Shown here: piece after piece, positions 1 through 4,862 of the stretch
Layout: each line of letters begins with the position of its first letter
Numbering within the stretch: position 1 is the first letter of the stretch
From: Pontiellaceae bacterium
GTDB lineage: Bacteria; Verrucomicrobiota; Kiritimatiellia; Kiritimatiellales; Tichowtungiaceae
NCBI GenBank assembly: GCA_025457785.1
Contig: JALOTS010000135.1
Location: forward strand, 1-6,337
Reading direction: 5' to 3'
DNA: 6,337 nucleotides
The notes under the pieces: model-generated
The model's input: only the letters and a program-made list of their open reading frames with translations
Databases searched by the model: none
What the model was told of the DNA's origin: nothing
Position numbers and translations under genes: made by a program

Positions 1-243
1 ATTGGTCTGGTCGCCGATGAGTGTCGAATAGAGCCCGTCCACGACGGTGACGGAATTCGAGTCCTCGTAGAGCAAGGTGCCGCCTGAGGAGGCGTTATAC
101 AGACGCAGGGACAGCCCGACACTGCCGTTGACCAGGTTCGTGCCGTTGAGCAGCCGCCCCTGATAGTTGATAAGCTGCGGCACCTCCGCAAAACTCAATA
201 AACCCGTGAACAGTACAACCGCCAGCACCCTGATTTTTTTCAT
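1..243 (-). CDS. Secreted protein, N-terminal fragment (C-terminus beyond left edge)
   Basis: The 81 visible codons start at ATG 241-243 and stay open to base 1, so the gene is cut by the window edge. A GGAGAAG ribosome binding site lies at 246-252. Residues 1-19 form a classic Sec signal peptide: basic MKKIR, a hydrophobic core, then SFA before a likely cut ahead of Glu20. The mature start reads VPQLINYQGRLLNGTNLVNG and continues as a beta-rich stretch (SLRLYNASSGGTLLYEDSNS, then a VVDGLYSTLIGD motif). This start is familiar from large secreted or surface proteins of environmental bacteria, which often carry fibre-like or endosialidase-chaperone-type C-termini; whether this one does cannot be seen. 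Export is well supported; the function is unknown. It is transcribed in the same direction as the CBM/PASTA gene but 430 bases away, so probably separately. Confidence 0.75.
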   Translation of the reverse strand, partial: MKKIRVLAVVLFTGLLSFAEVPQLINYQGRLLNGTNLVNGSVGLSLRLYNASSGGTLLYEDSNSVTVVDGLYSTLIGDQTN

Positions 244-365
244 GACTTCTCCGTTTTATTTTTTTTAACCCGCAAGCCCTTTCAACTGAATTATTTGTAC
301 AATGCCACTCCGGCAAGAAAAATCAAAGTCATTTTTATGCCCGAACCCGGCAAGGCCGGAACCAA

Positions 366-448
366 AACACCAAGTCACAAAGAACCCCAAAGTTCTCAAG
401 TAATTTTATTCGATCATCTTGATGCCGTGTACGTTGTGTCTTTGTGTT
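366..448. repeat. Imperfect inverted repeat of the CACAAAG type
   Basis: The arm at 366-388 (starting AACACCAAGTCACAAAG) matches the reverse complement of 426-448 (starting AACACAAAGACACAA) at 17 of 23 positions, with a 37-base spacer. Short CACAAAG-rich inverted repeats occur between genes in many environmental bacteria, so this is probably a dispersed REP-like unit. That family link is from memory and has not been tested by search. Confidence 0.5.
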
Positions 449-579
449 AAAAAATCCGTCGTAAATATGATGCGATTTGAATAGAGAGGGACTAATACCC
501 AGCCCGTATAACTGCCGGTATCCCTTTCGTGTCGCGTCGTTGCGGTCATCACTCCAAGGCAGCGGAACCGCCTGCCTGT

Positions 580-653
580 GCGTGTATTCACGCGGACGGG
601 CAACAAAAATCTAAATCCTTCGGGATAATTTTTTGCGTGTACTCACGCAAAAA
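580..653. repeat. Two copies of the palindrome GCGTGTAYTCACGC
   Basis: GCGTG-TATT-CACGC at 580-593 and GCGTG-TACT-CACGC at 635-648 differ by one loop base and start 55 bases apart. In the second copy the stem extends to 10 perfect pairs, with TTTTTGCGTG at 630-639 and CACGCAAAAA at 644-653. The T run lies 5' of the stem and the A run 3' on both strands, which is the reverse of an intrinsic terminator. The pair could be binding sites for a dimeric protein or the ends of a small repeat unit. Confidence 0.55.
605..634. terminator. Weak terminator-like stem with TTCG tetraloop
   Basis: ATCC (615-618), loop TTCG, GGAT (623-626) form a short stem. AAAAAT at 605-610 can pair with ATTTTT at 628-633 across an asymmetric internal loop. 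Read leftward after the CBM/PASTA stop codon at 674, the core stem is followed by a T-rich stretch, so it may end that transcript. The core is only four pairs, so this is tentative; it could also act on plus-strand transcripts. Confidence 0.3.
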
Positions 654-673
654 GAAGAGAGGGAATCGGCCTT

Positions 674-1357
674 TTATCCTACTGCAGGCATGCCCCGCGA
701 GACCACAAGATCAATTTTGGAGCCGATGGGCAGTGTCAAACCGCCTGTCGGACTTTGCCGGATCACCCTGCCCGCCTCAACCGTACCGCTTTCTTCAGTG
801 AAGACCGTTCCGACAGCCATCCCGGCGCTGATAATATTTGATTCCGCGTCGGCCTGCGAAAAACCCGTCAGGTCGGGAACCGAATTGTGCGTAATCGGTT
901 TCGAGCTGACTGTCATTTGGTCTATATTCGGCCCCTCGGCTGAACTCTGGCGCAGTTCAATCGTATTATTTCCTTTTTTAAGTGTAACCTTGACCGCATT
1001 CGTTCCCCATACCGTCCAGCTACCCATTTCTTTCCACGCAATTGCCTCAACCTGAGACCCATTCACAAAAAGAACGGTATGCCTGCCACCGCTCTTCGTG
1101 GTGTAACGAAACGTCAGAACAGCCTCCCCGGCATCCGATAAAATCCGATTCCACCTGATGTAACATCCGCTCGATCCGAAATCGACATAGCCGGTGCCCA
1201 AAGCGCCGGTGTCCAAACCTTTCGAGGTGACTCCCTCCATCGCTTCCGCATTTTCCGCCTCATAAATTACATCCGTCACAGAGTCGGCAAAAGAAGCCCC
1301 CGCGAAAACCAGCCCTGCAACAACCAAAAAAATCATCCCGTTTCTTCTTTTATTCAT
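674..1357 (-). CDS. Secreted CBM6/CBM35-like carbohydrate-binding protein with C-terminal PASTA domain
   Basis: This 227-residue protein starts at ATG 1355-1357 behind a strong AGGAGG site (1363-1368, five-base spacing). Residues 1-24 are a signal peptide (MNKRRNGM, hydrophobic core, SFA before Asp25). Residues 31-152 resemble a CBM6/CBM35-type beta-sandwich: YEAENA near 32-37, GTGYVDF at 54-60, aromatic GSWTVWG at 112-118, and the closing GPNIDQMTV at 142-150. Residues 159-222 fit a single PASTA domain, from VPDLTGFSQADAESNI to IGSKIDLVVSRG. There is no catalytic domain, membrane anchor or sorting signal, so it probably binds glycan in the periplasm or outside the cell. PASTA domains are best known from penicillin-binding proteins and Ser/Thr kinases, where they bind cell-wall material; here the ligand is unknown. 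It is divergent from hisG. Domain calls are by eye from motifs. Confidence 0.82.
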   Translation of the reverse strand: MNKRRNGMIFLVVAGLVFAGASFADSVTDVIYEAENAEAMEGVTSKGLDTGALGTGYVDFGSSGCYIRWNRILSDAGEAVLTFRYTTKSGGRHTVLFVNGSQVEAIAWKEMGSWTVWGTNAVKVTLKKGNNTIELRQSSAEGPNIDQMTVSSKPITHNSVPDLTGFSQADAESNIISAGMAVGTVFTEESGTVEAGRVIRQSPTGGLTLPIGSKIDLVVSRGMPAVG

Positions 1358-1379
1358 TATTCCCTCCTCATTCCCCTCA

Positions 1380-1428
1380 GTTCCAAAACATTTTCAACCG
1401 TTTTTCTATTGCACAACATGTTCCAAAA
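1380..1428. repeat. Direct repeat GTTCCAAAA, two copies 40 bases apart
   Basis: GTTCCAAAA occurs at 1380-1388 and again at 1420-1428, immediately upstream of the CBM/PASTA gene. The second copy overlaps the palindrome AACATGTT (1415-1422). The spacing of about four helical turns would suit a regulator binding one face of the DNA, but a nine-base AT-rich match could be chance. Confidence 0.3.
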
Positions 1429-1467
1429 GTTCTAAAAAAACCGATATCGGCATACTGATAAATTTTT

Positions 1468-1492
1468 ACGGAATTTACACGTATAATTCCGT
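1468..1492. promoter_or_regulatory. Operator-like inverted repeat overlapping a -10 box
   Basis: ACGGAATT (1468-1475) and AATTCCGT (1485-1492) are perfect 8-base arms around nine bases. A further AATTCCG half-site follows at 1498-1504, 13 bases after the second arm. The right arm covers the last three bases of the TATAAT box at 1482-1487, so a protein bound here would block that promoter. The perfect palindrome CCGATATCGG sits just upstream at 1441-1450. Confidence 0.45.
1482..1487 (+). promoter_or_regulatory. Candidate -10 box TATAAT for the hisG operon
   Basis: A perfect TATAAT points toward hisG and would give a leader of about 100 bases. The matching -35 region (about 1459-1464, TAAATT) is poor, so the promoter may depend on an activator or may not be the main one. 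It lies inside the inverted repeat described at 1468-1492. Confidence 0.4.
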
Positions 1493-1527
1493 ATAAAAAT
1501 TCCGCGAAAAAATGGACAAATAAACGA

Positions 1528-1556
1528 TAGACGGCCTGCAGGGTTTTACGTATAGT
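1528..1556 (+). promoter_or_regulatory. Candidate second hisG promoter (TAGACG, 17 bases, TATAGT)
   Basis: TAGACG at 1528-1533 matches the TTGACA consensus at four of six bases. It is followed at ideal 17-base spacing by TATAGT at 1551-1556, matching five of six. Transcription would start near 1563, giving a leader of about 30 bases before the hisG ATG at 1596. By spacing it is the better of the two candidates. Confidence 0.45.
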
Positions 1557-1595
1557 CCGACGCTCGATTTAAAAATCAGGGAGATTTGCTGCCGC

Positions 1596-2468
1596 ATGAA
1601 AAAATTGATCATAGGATTACCGAAAGGCAGTCTGCAGGATTCGACCTTTGCTTTGTTCGCAAAGGCCGGATTTAACATTTCAGGCAGCTCGCGCTCCTAT
1701 TTCCCCTCCATTGATGATCCGGAAATCGAACTCCGTCTGCTCCGTCCGCAGGAAATGAGCCGCTATGTCGAACTCGGCATGCTGGATGCCGGTATTGCCG
1801 GTCTGGACTGGATTGAGGCCAACGGCTCCGATGTTCAGGATGTATGCAGCCTGGTTTATTCCAAACAGACCAAACGCCCGGTTCGCTGGGTGCTGGCCGT
1901 TCCGGAAAAATCATCCATTCAGTCGGTTAAAGATCTCGAAGGCAAACGGATCGCCACCGAAGGGGTCGGTATTGTTGAACGCTGGCTCGCCAAAAACGGC
2001 GTAAAGGCCACGGTGGAGTTCTCCTGGGGCGCCACGGAAGTCAAAGTTCCCGATTTTGCCGATGCCATTGTGGATATTACGGAAACCGGCTCCTCGCTCC
2101 GCGCTCACAATCTGCGGATTGTGGACACCTTGATGGAATCCTATACCAAGCTTTTCGCCAACAAATCGGCATGGGCCGACAGTTGGAAGCGTTCAAAGCT
2201 TGAAAAAATCGCTCTTCTGCTGACGGCTGCGCTCAACGCCTCCGACAAAGTGCTGCTCAAAATGAATGTGGCGGCAAAAAACATTGATCTGGTTAAAAAG
2301 CTGCTTCCCGCGTTACACTCCCCGACCGTGAGCGGCCTTTCGGATGCGGGCTGGTACGCCGTCGAAACGGTAGTGAACGAATCGGTGGTGCGGGAAATTA
2401 TTCCCGAACTGAAAGCCGCCGGCGCGGAAGGAATTATTGAAATCGGTTTGAACAAAGTTGTAGTCTAA
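1596..2468 (+). CDS. hisG: ATP phosphoribosyltransferase, long form (HisG)
   Basis: This enzyme joins ATP and PRPP to form phosphoribosyl-ATP, the first and feedback-controlled step of histidine synthesis in the cytoplasm. The 290 residues match the long HisG form. The N-terminus MKKLIIGLPKGSL is typical, with a LRPQEMSRYVELGMLDAGIAG stretch near 49-69. The PRPP-binding signature runs about 156-177 (DAIVDITETGSSLR then AHNLRIVD). The last 80 residues, from about 213, form the ACT-like histidine-binding domain (HSPTVSGL at 241-248, then a beta strand with AEGIIEIGLNKVV). Long-form HisG is a hexamer and does not need HisZ, so allosteric control is built in. The start ATG has AGGGAG at 1578-1583, with a 12-base spacing that is on the long side. 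No other his gene is in the window; it leads a run with a ribosomal-type gene and a TPR lipoprotein gene. Confidence 0.96.
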   Translation: MKKLIIGLPKGSLQDSTFALFAKAGFNISGSSRSYFPSIDDPEIELRLLRPQEMSRYVELGMLDAGIAGLDWIEANGSDVQDVCSLVYSKQTKRPVRWVLAVPEKSSIQSVKDLEGKRIATEGVGIVERWLAKNGVKATVEFSWGATEVKVPDFADAIVDITETGSSLRAHNLRIVDTLMESYTKLFANKSAWADSWKRSKLEKIALLLTAALNASDKVLLKMNVAAKNIDLVKKLLPALHSPTVSGLSDAGWYAVETVVNESVVREIIPELKAAGAEGIIEIGLNKVVV

Positions 2469-2490
2469 TCGCACAAAGGAATACAGAAAC

Positions 2491-2580
2491 ATGGGTACCA
2501 TTAAAAAATGGCGTAAAACAAAGATGTCGAAACACAAACGGCGCAAACGCCGTCGTGAAGTCCGGCACAAAAAGAAATAA
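2491..2580 (+). CDS. 29-residue basic AURKAIP1/COX24-domain protein, bS22/mS38-like ribosomal protein
   Basis: This gene is easily missed by gene callers. It starts at ATG 2491 with AAAGGA at 2475-2480 (ten-base spacing) and ends at TAA 2578-2580. Seventeen of its 29 residues are Lys or Arg and two are His. It begins MGTIKKWRKTKMSKHKRRKR and ends REVRHKKK. The KM-S-KHK-RRKRR core is the hallmark of the AURKAIP1/COX24 domain, shared by mitochondrial small-subunit protein mS38 and the short bacterial bS22 type. From family knowledge it probably lies in an RNA groove of the 30S subunit; the sequence alone shows only composition and motif. The gaps of 22 bases after hisG and 27 before the TPR gene suggest co-transcription with both. 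An alternative is a general nucleic-acid-binding peptide, but the motif match makes that less likely. Confidence 0.85.
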   Translation: MGTIKKWRKTKMSKHKRRKRRREVRHKKK

Positions 2581-2586
2581 ATTTCC

Positions 2587-2602
2587 TCCCTGAAAAGAGG
2601 GA
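2587..2602 (+). promoter_or_regulatory. Ribosome binding site of the TPR gene within a small hairpin
   Basis: The AGAGGGA site at 2596-2602 stands five bases before ATG 2608 and fixes that start. Its AGGGA part (2598-2602) is complementary to TCCCT at 2587-2591 with a six-base loop, so the site could be partly masked unless ribosomes finishing the 29-codon gene at 2580 open it. Five pairs is weak, so translational coupling is only a suggestion. Confidence 0.35.
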
Positions 2603-2607
2603 CTGTC

Positions 2608-3726
2608 ATGTACATCTCCCGCAAGGTTTATTCCGGCGACGTTCTGTTGCTCGGCGTTTTACTTTGCGTCGTCGGATGCGCATCTGTGTCAAAGCCTCCG
2701 TTGAGCGCAAAAACGCAAGCGGAGGCTTTATCTCATTTCAGCCTTGGTCTTCTCGCGGCGGACAACGAGGACTCCGCCGCCGCATATGATCATTTTCAAA
2801 CCGCGCTCCGCCTTGATCCGGACGCGGAAACGGTGTATGCGCCGGCCGTCGCCGTCTCTCTGGACCTCGGTAAAAAGGCCGAAGCGCTTCGATTGGCAAA
2901 AGAACAGATCAAACGGCATCCGGACGCGCCTGCGCCGCAATTGCTGCTGGCCAAAGTATATGCGCTGACCGGCCGTCCGGATCTGGCCGAACCTCTTTTC
3001 AACCATCTGCACGAAGTGTTTCCGAATGATCCGGATGTTTTAAATCAGTACATACGTTCCGCCTTAACCTCCCCCTCCCTCATCACCGCGGAAACCGGCA
3101 TTAACCTTTTAACCGCTTTCCACGGTAAATTCCCGGGAACAGAAGCCTCCTTCTGCTGTCTGATGCTGCTTCATGCCGGAAAAAAAGATTACGCAAAGGC
3201 GTTGGAAGTCGCACGGGAAATTGAAGCCCTGTCGCTGAAAAACAACAGCGCCAACCTGCTCAGTCCATCCTTCTATTATCAATACGCATCGCTCCACGAA
3301 CGGACCGGAGAACGCGATGCGGCGGAAAAACTGTTTTTCAGGGTTATTGAATCCGGAGAACAACCCCTGACGTCCGCTTCGCAGAATTATATCGCCTACA
3401 TGTGGGCCGAACGGGGTGAAAAACTGGAACAGGCGCTTGCACTGATCCGCAACGCGCTGGCTTTTAGCCCTGAAAACGACGCATTTATCGATACGCTGGG
3501 CTGGATTTACTATATGCAGGGCCGTTACAGCGAAGCCCTTGATGAACTGAAAAAAGCCTGCGCGATCTCCGGCGATGACCCCGCCATTTTAGAACATCTG
3601 GGCGATACCTATCTCAAACTCGGACAGCCCGATGCCGCTTTGGAACAGTGGGAAAAGGCATTCAAAATCGACCCGGAGTCTGAACGGCTGATCGAGCGAC
3701 TGAAAAAACACCGGAATGCCGACTGA
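2608..3726 (+). CDS. TPR-repeat lipoprotein
   Basis: The 372-residue protein has a lipoprotein signal peptide with hydrophobic core 12-22 and lipobox VVGC, so Cys24 should be lipidated. Ala25 follows, with no Asp at +2, favouring the outer membrane under the E. coli rule. An Asp at 11 at the start of the core is slightly unusual. Two groups of tetratricopeptide repeats follow: about 41-142 (three units, such as EDSAAAYDHFQTALRLDPDA) and about 222-358 (at least four, including FIDTLGWIYYMQGRYSEALD and ILEHLGDTYLKLGQPDAALE). A looser helical part, 145-215, joins them. TPR arrays form superhelical protein-binding scaffolds, so this is probably an adaptor in envelope assembly or secretion; the partner is unknown. 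It is the last gene of the hisG run and is followed by a weak hairpin terminator. Confidence 0.88.
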   Translation: MYISRKVYSGDVLLLGVLLCVVGCASVSKPPLSAKTQAEALSHFSLGLLAADNEDSAAAYDHFQTALRLDPDAETVYAPAVAVSLDLGKKAEALRLAKEQIKRHPDAPAPQLLLAKVYALTGRPDLAEPLFNHLHEVFPNDPDVLNQYIRSALTSPSLITAETGINLLTAFHGKFPGTEASFCCLMLLHAGKKDYAKALEVAREIEALSLKNNSANLLSPSFYYQYASLHERTGERDAAEKLFFRVIESGEQPLTSASQNYIAYMWAERGEKLEQALALIRNALAFSPENDAFIDTLGWIYYMQGRYSEALDELKKACAISGDDPAILEHLGDTYLKLGQPDAALEQWEKAFKIDPESERLIERLKKHRNAD

Positions 3727-3739
3727 GCTGCGAAAAAAG

Positions 3740-3756
3740 AATCAGCCCGCCTGATT
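3740..3756 (+). terminator. Weak hairpin terminator after the TPR gene
   Basis: AATCAG (3740-3745) and CTGATT (3751-3756) form six pairs around CCCGC, beginning 14 bases after the stop codon. An A-rich run precedes the stem and TATTAT follows it. The stem is AT-rich and the T tract is broken, so termination is likely but weak. Confidence 0.45.
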
Positions 3757-3885
3757 TATTATCGCGACTTTTCATCTCAACAAACCCCGCCCTGTCCATT
3801 CCCCCATTCTTCCAAATTCCGGAGTTCGAAACTTTTTAAATCAGCATGACAGCCAAAGCTTGTGTTTTCATAACGTCCTCTTCCA

Positions 3886-3901
3886 AAAAACAGTCGTTTT
3901 T
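3886..3901 (-). terminator. AT-rich terminator-like hairpin downstream of mutM
   Basis: AAAAAC (3886-3891) and GTTTTT (3896-3901) pair around AGTC. Read on the minus strand, the 3' arm is a T run, about 65 bases after the mutM stop. Only one of the six pairs is G-C, so this is a modest candidate that could work in either direction. Confidence 0.35.
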
Positions 3902-3964
3902 CTACGGAAATTGAAATGAGCATACCCGCCGGCTTTCAGTCTGACAAATGGTCTTTAATTGAGG

Positions 3965-4831
3965 TCATCGCTGGCAACCGGGACAAAAAACAGTGGTGCG
4001 CTGCGCGATCCGGATTCTGTGCAGCGGCTGCTTGCAGACAACGCACGGCTGTCCGGCGCGACCGTAAACTTTGACTTTTTCACGATGACCGCCCGCCTCG
4101 CCGTTTAAATCAACATAATTCCCCTGCCCGTTCCCGAGGGATGTGCCGCCGTTGCGCACACCAGCCTCAATCACGCGGCGTATTGCTTTCCAAAGTCTGG
4201 AAATTTCATCGGATGAAAGCGTTCCCGAACGCCTGCGCGGATCGAGTTTCGCTTCGAACAGCGCTTCGTCCGCATAAATGTTGCCGATCCCCGCCACAAC
4301 CGACTGATCGAGCAGCAGCGCTTTGAGGATTTTATCTTTGCCTTCCAAGGCCTGAAAAAACTCTTTTTTCGTTACCGTCAGCGCGTCGGGGCCAAGGCCT
4401 GAAACTCTGGAGGGCGGCGCTCCGTCGCCGCCGGAAACGGTTTCGACAGAGCGAAACCCTCCGCAGGATTCCAGACGGAAACGCCCGAACTTGCGCGGAT
4501 CACGGAAATGCAGATTCAGCCCGCCGCTGAATTCAAATATCGCGCGGTCGTGCGGTCCTTTCCTGAACGTGCCCTGTGTAAGATAAAACCCGCCGGTCAT
4601 GCGCAGATGCACCAGCAGATTTTCATTCCCATCCAGACAGAAAACCAGCCACTTGCCATGACGGTTTATTTTCTCCAGCGTACGACCCCTCACGGCCTGA
4701 CAAAAAACGGAGGGCGTGAGCGGCTCGACGGTGCGCGGCCATTCAACATACGCCTTTTCGATGATCCGTCCTTCCACGCCTGCGGCGAGGAGCTGACGGC
4801 GGATGGTTTCGACTTCCGGTAATTCAGGCAT
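3965..4831 (-). CDS. mutM: Formamidopyrimidine-DNA glycosylase (Fpg/MutM) with an 18-residue insertion
   Basis: Fpg removes 8-oxoguanine and formamidopyrimidines from DNA and cuts the abasic site by beta,delta-elimination. ATG 4829-4831 is the true start because MPELPEVETIRR must expose Pro2, the catalytic nucleophile, with Glu3; a longer frame from 4912 would overlap the kinase gene and bury it. Other marks are Lys60 (RHGKW), HLRMTG at 75-80, DPRKFG at 111-116, GIGNIYADEA at 181-190 with Asn184, and the zinc finger Cys263, Cys266, Cys283, Cys286 with Arg278. Residues 124-141 are an extra 18-residue loop encoded by the palindromic element at 4409-4462; without it the length is 270, the usual size. 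The stretch after GGTSL (GNGQGNYVDLNGEAGGHRE) also departs from the common GYFQ form. There is no clear Shine-Dalgarno site. It lies 31 bases downstream of the hybrid kinase gene and is probably co-transcribed. All catalytic residues are intact. Confidence 0.95.
   Translation of the reverse strand: MPELPEVETIRRQLLAAGVEGRIIEKAYVEWPRTVEPLTPSVFCQAVRGRTLEKINRHGKWLVFCLDGNENLLVHLRMTGGFYLTQGTFRKGPHDRAIFEFSGGLNLHFRDPRKFGRFRLESCGGFRSVETVSGGDGAPPSRVSGLGPDALTVTKKEFFQALEGKDKILKALLLDQSVVAGIGNIYADEALFEAKLDPRRRSGTLSSDEISRLWKAIRRVIEAGVRNGGTSLGNGQGNYVDLNGEAGGHREKVKVYGRAGQPCVVCKQPLHRIRIAQRTTVFCPGCQR
4409..4462. repeat. Cloverleaf-like palindromic element inserted in frame in mutM
   Basis: The 54 bases start with GGAGGG (4409-4414) and end with its complement CCCTCC (4457-4462). 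Between them lie two hairpins: GGCGGCG (4413-4419) with CGCCGCC (4426-4432), seven pairs and a six-base loop; and GTTTCG (4440-4445) with CGAAAC (4452-4457), six pairs and a six-base loop. Because the hairpins use the inner bases of the outer arms, the outer stem is GGAG/CTCC (4409-4412 with 4459-4462). Together they fold as a three-way junction. The element equals codons 124-141 of mutM exactly and encodes GGFRSVETVSGGDGAPPS. The fold and frame are seen directly; that it is a mobile or dispersed repeat is inference. Confidence 0.7.
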
Positions 4832-4862
4832 AAAAAACACAAAACGTTCTGCAAAACCGCAG

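Larger units (their letters stand above)
244..673. other. 430-base intergenic region rich in inverted repeats
   Basis: No reading frame here shows a recognisable protein. The longer open frames on either strand have no family resemblance and no good ribosome binding site. What the region does hold is structure: a CCGGC/GCCGG hairpin (347-351 and 355-359), a long imperfect inverted repeat built on CACAAAG (366-448), two near-identical palindromes GCGTGTAYTCACGC (580-593 and 635-648), and an AAAAAT/ATTTTT stem around a TTCG tetraloop (605-633). It is the spacer between two genes that both run leftward, so it must contain the end of the CBM/PASTA transcript and the promoter of the gene at the left edge. 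I could not find a convincing promoter for that gene. Confidence 0.6.
3727..3964. other. Convergent spacer between the TPR lipoprotein gene and mutM
   Basis: The 238 bases separate a plus-strand gene from a minus-strand gene and hold no supported gene. Two terminator-like hairpins are listed separately. Bases 3795-3820 form a degenerate ATTCC-type tract (CCATTCC, CCATTCTTCC, AAATTCC), like simple-sequence spacers seen in some environmental genomes. On the minus strand a GAGGA site precedes an 11-codon frame (3836-3871, MKTQALAVMLI) that stops at once; it may be a chance or decayed gene start. Confidence 0.5.

Noticed and set aside
406..606. 66-codon minus-strand frame in the intergenic region
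   Set aside because: It has no ribosome binding site or family resemblance, it covers one of the twin palindromes and one arm of the CACAAAG repeat, and its composition does not look like protein.
630..653. Intrinsic terminator made by the ten-pair palindrome
   Set aside because: On both strands the T run is 5' of the stem and an A run follows, so the required 3' T tract is missing.
361..653. CRISPR array
   Set aside because: Only two short palindromes recur, with no regular repeat-spacer pattern and no cas genes nearby.
633..1055. Plus-strand 140-codon frame opposite the CBM/PASTA gene
   Set aside because: It is a shadow of a well-supported minus-strand gene with signal peptide and recognisable domains.
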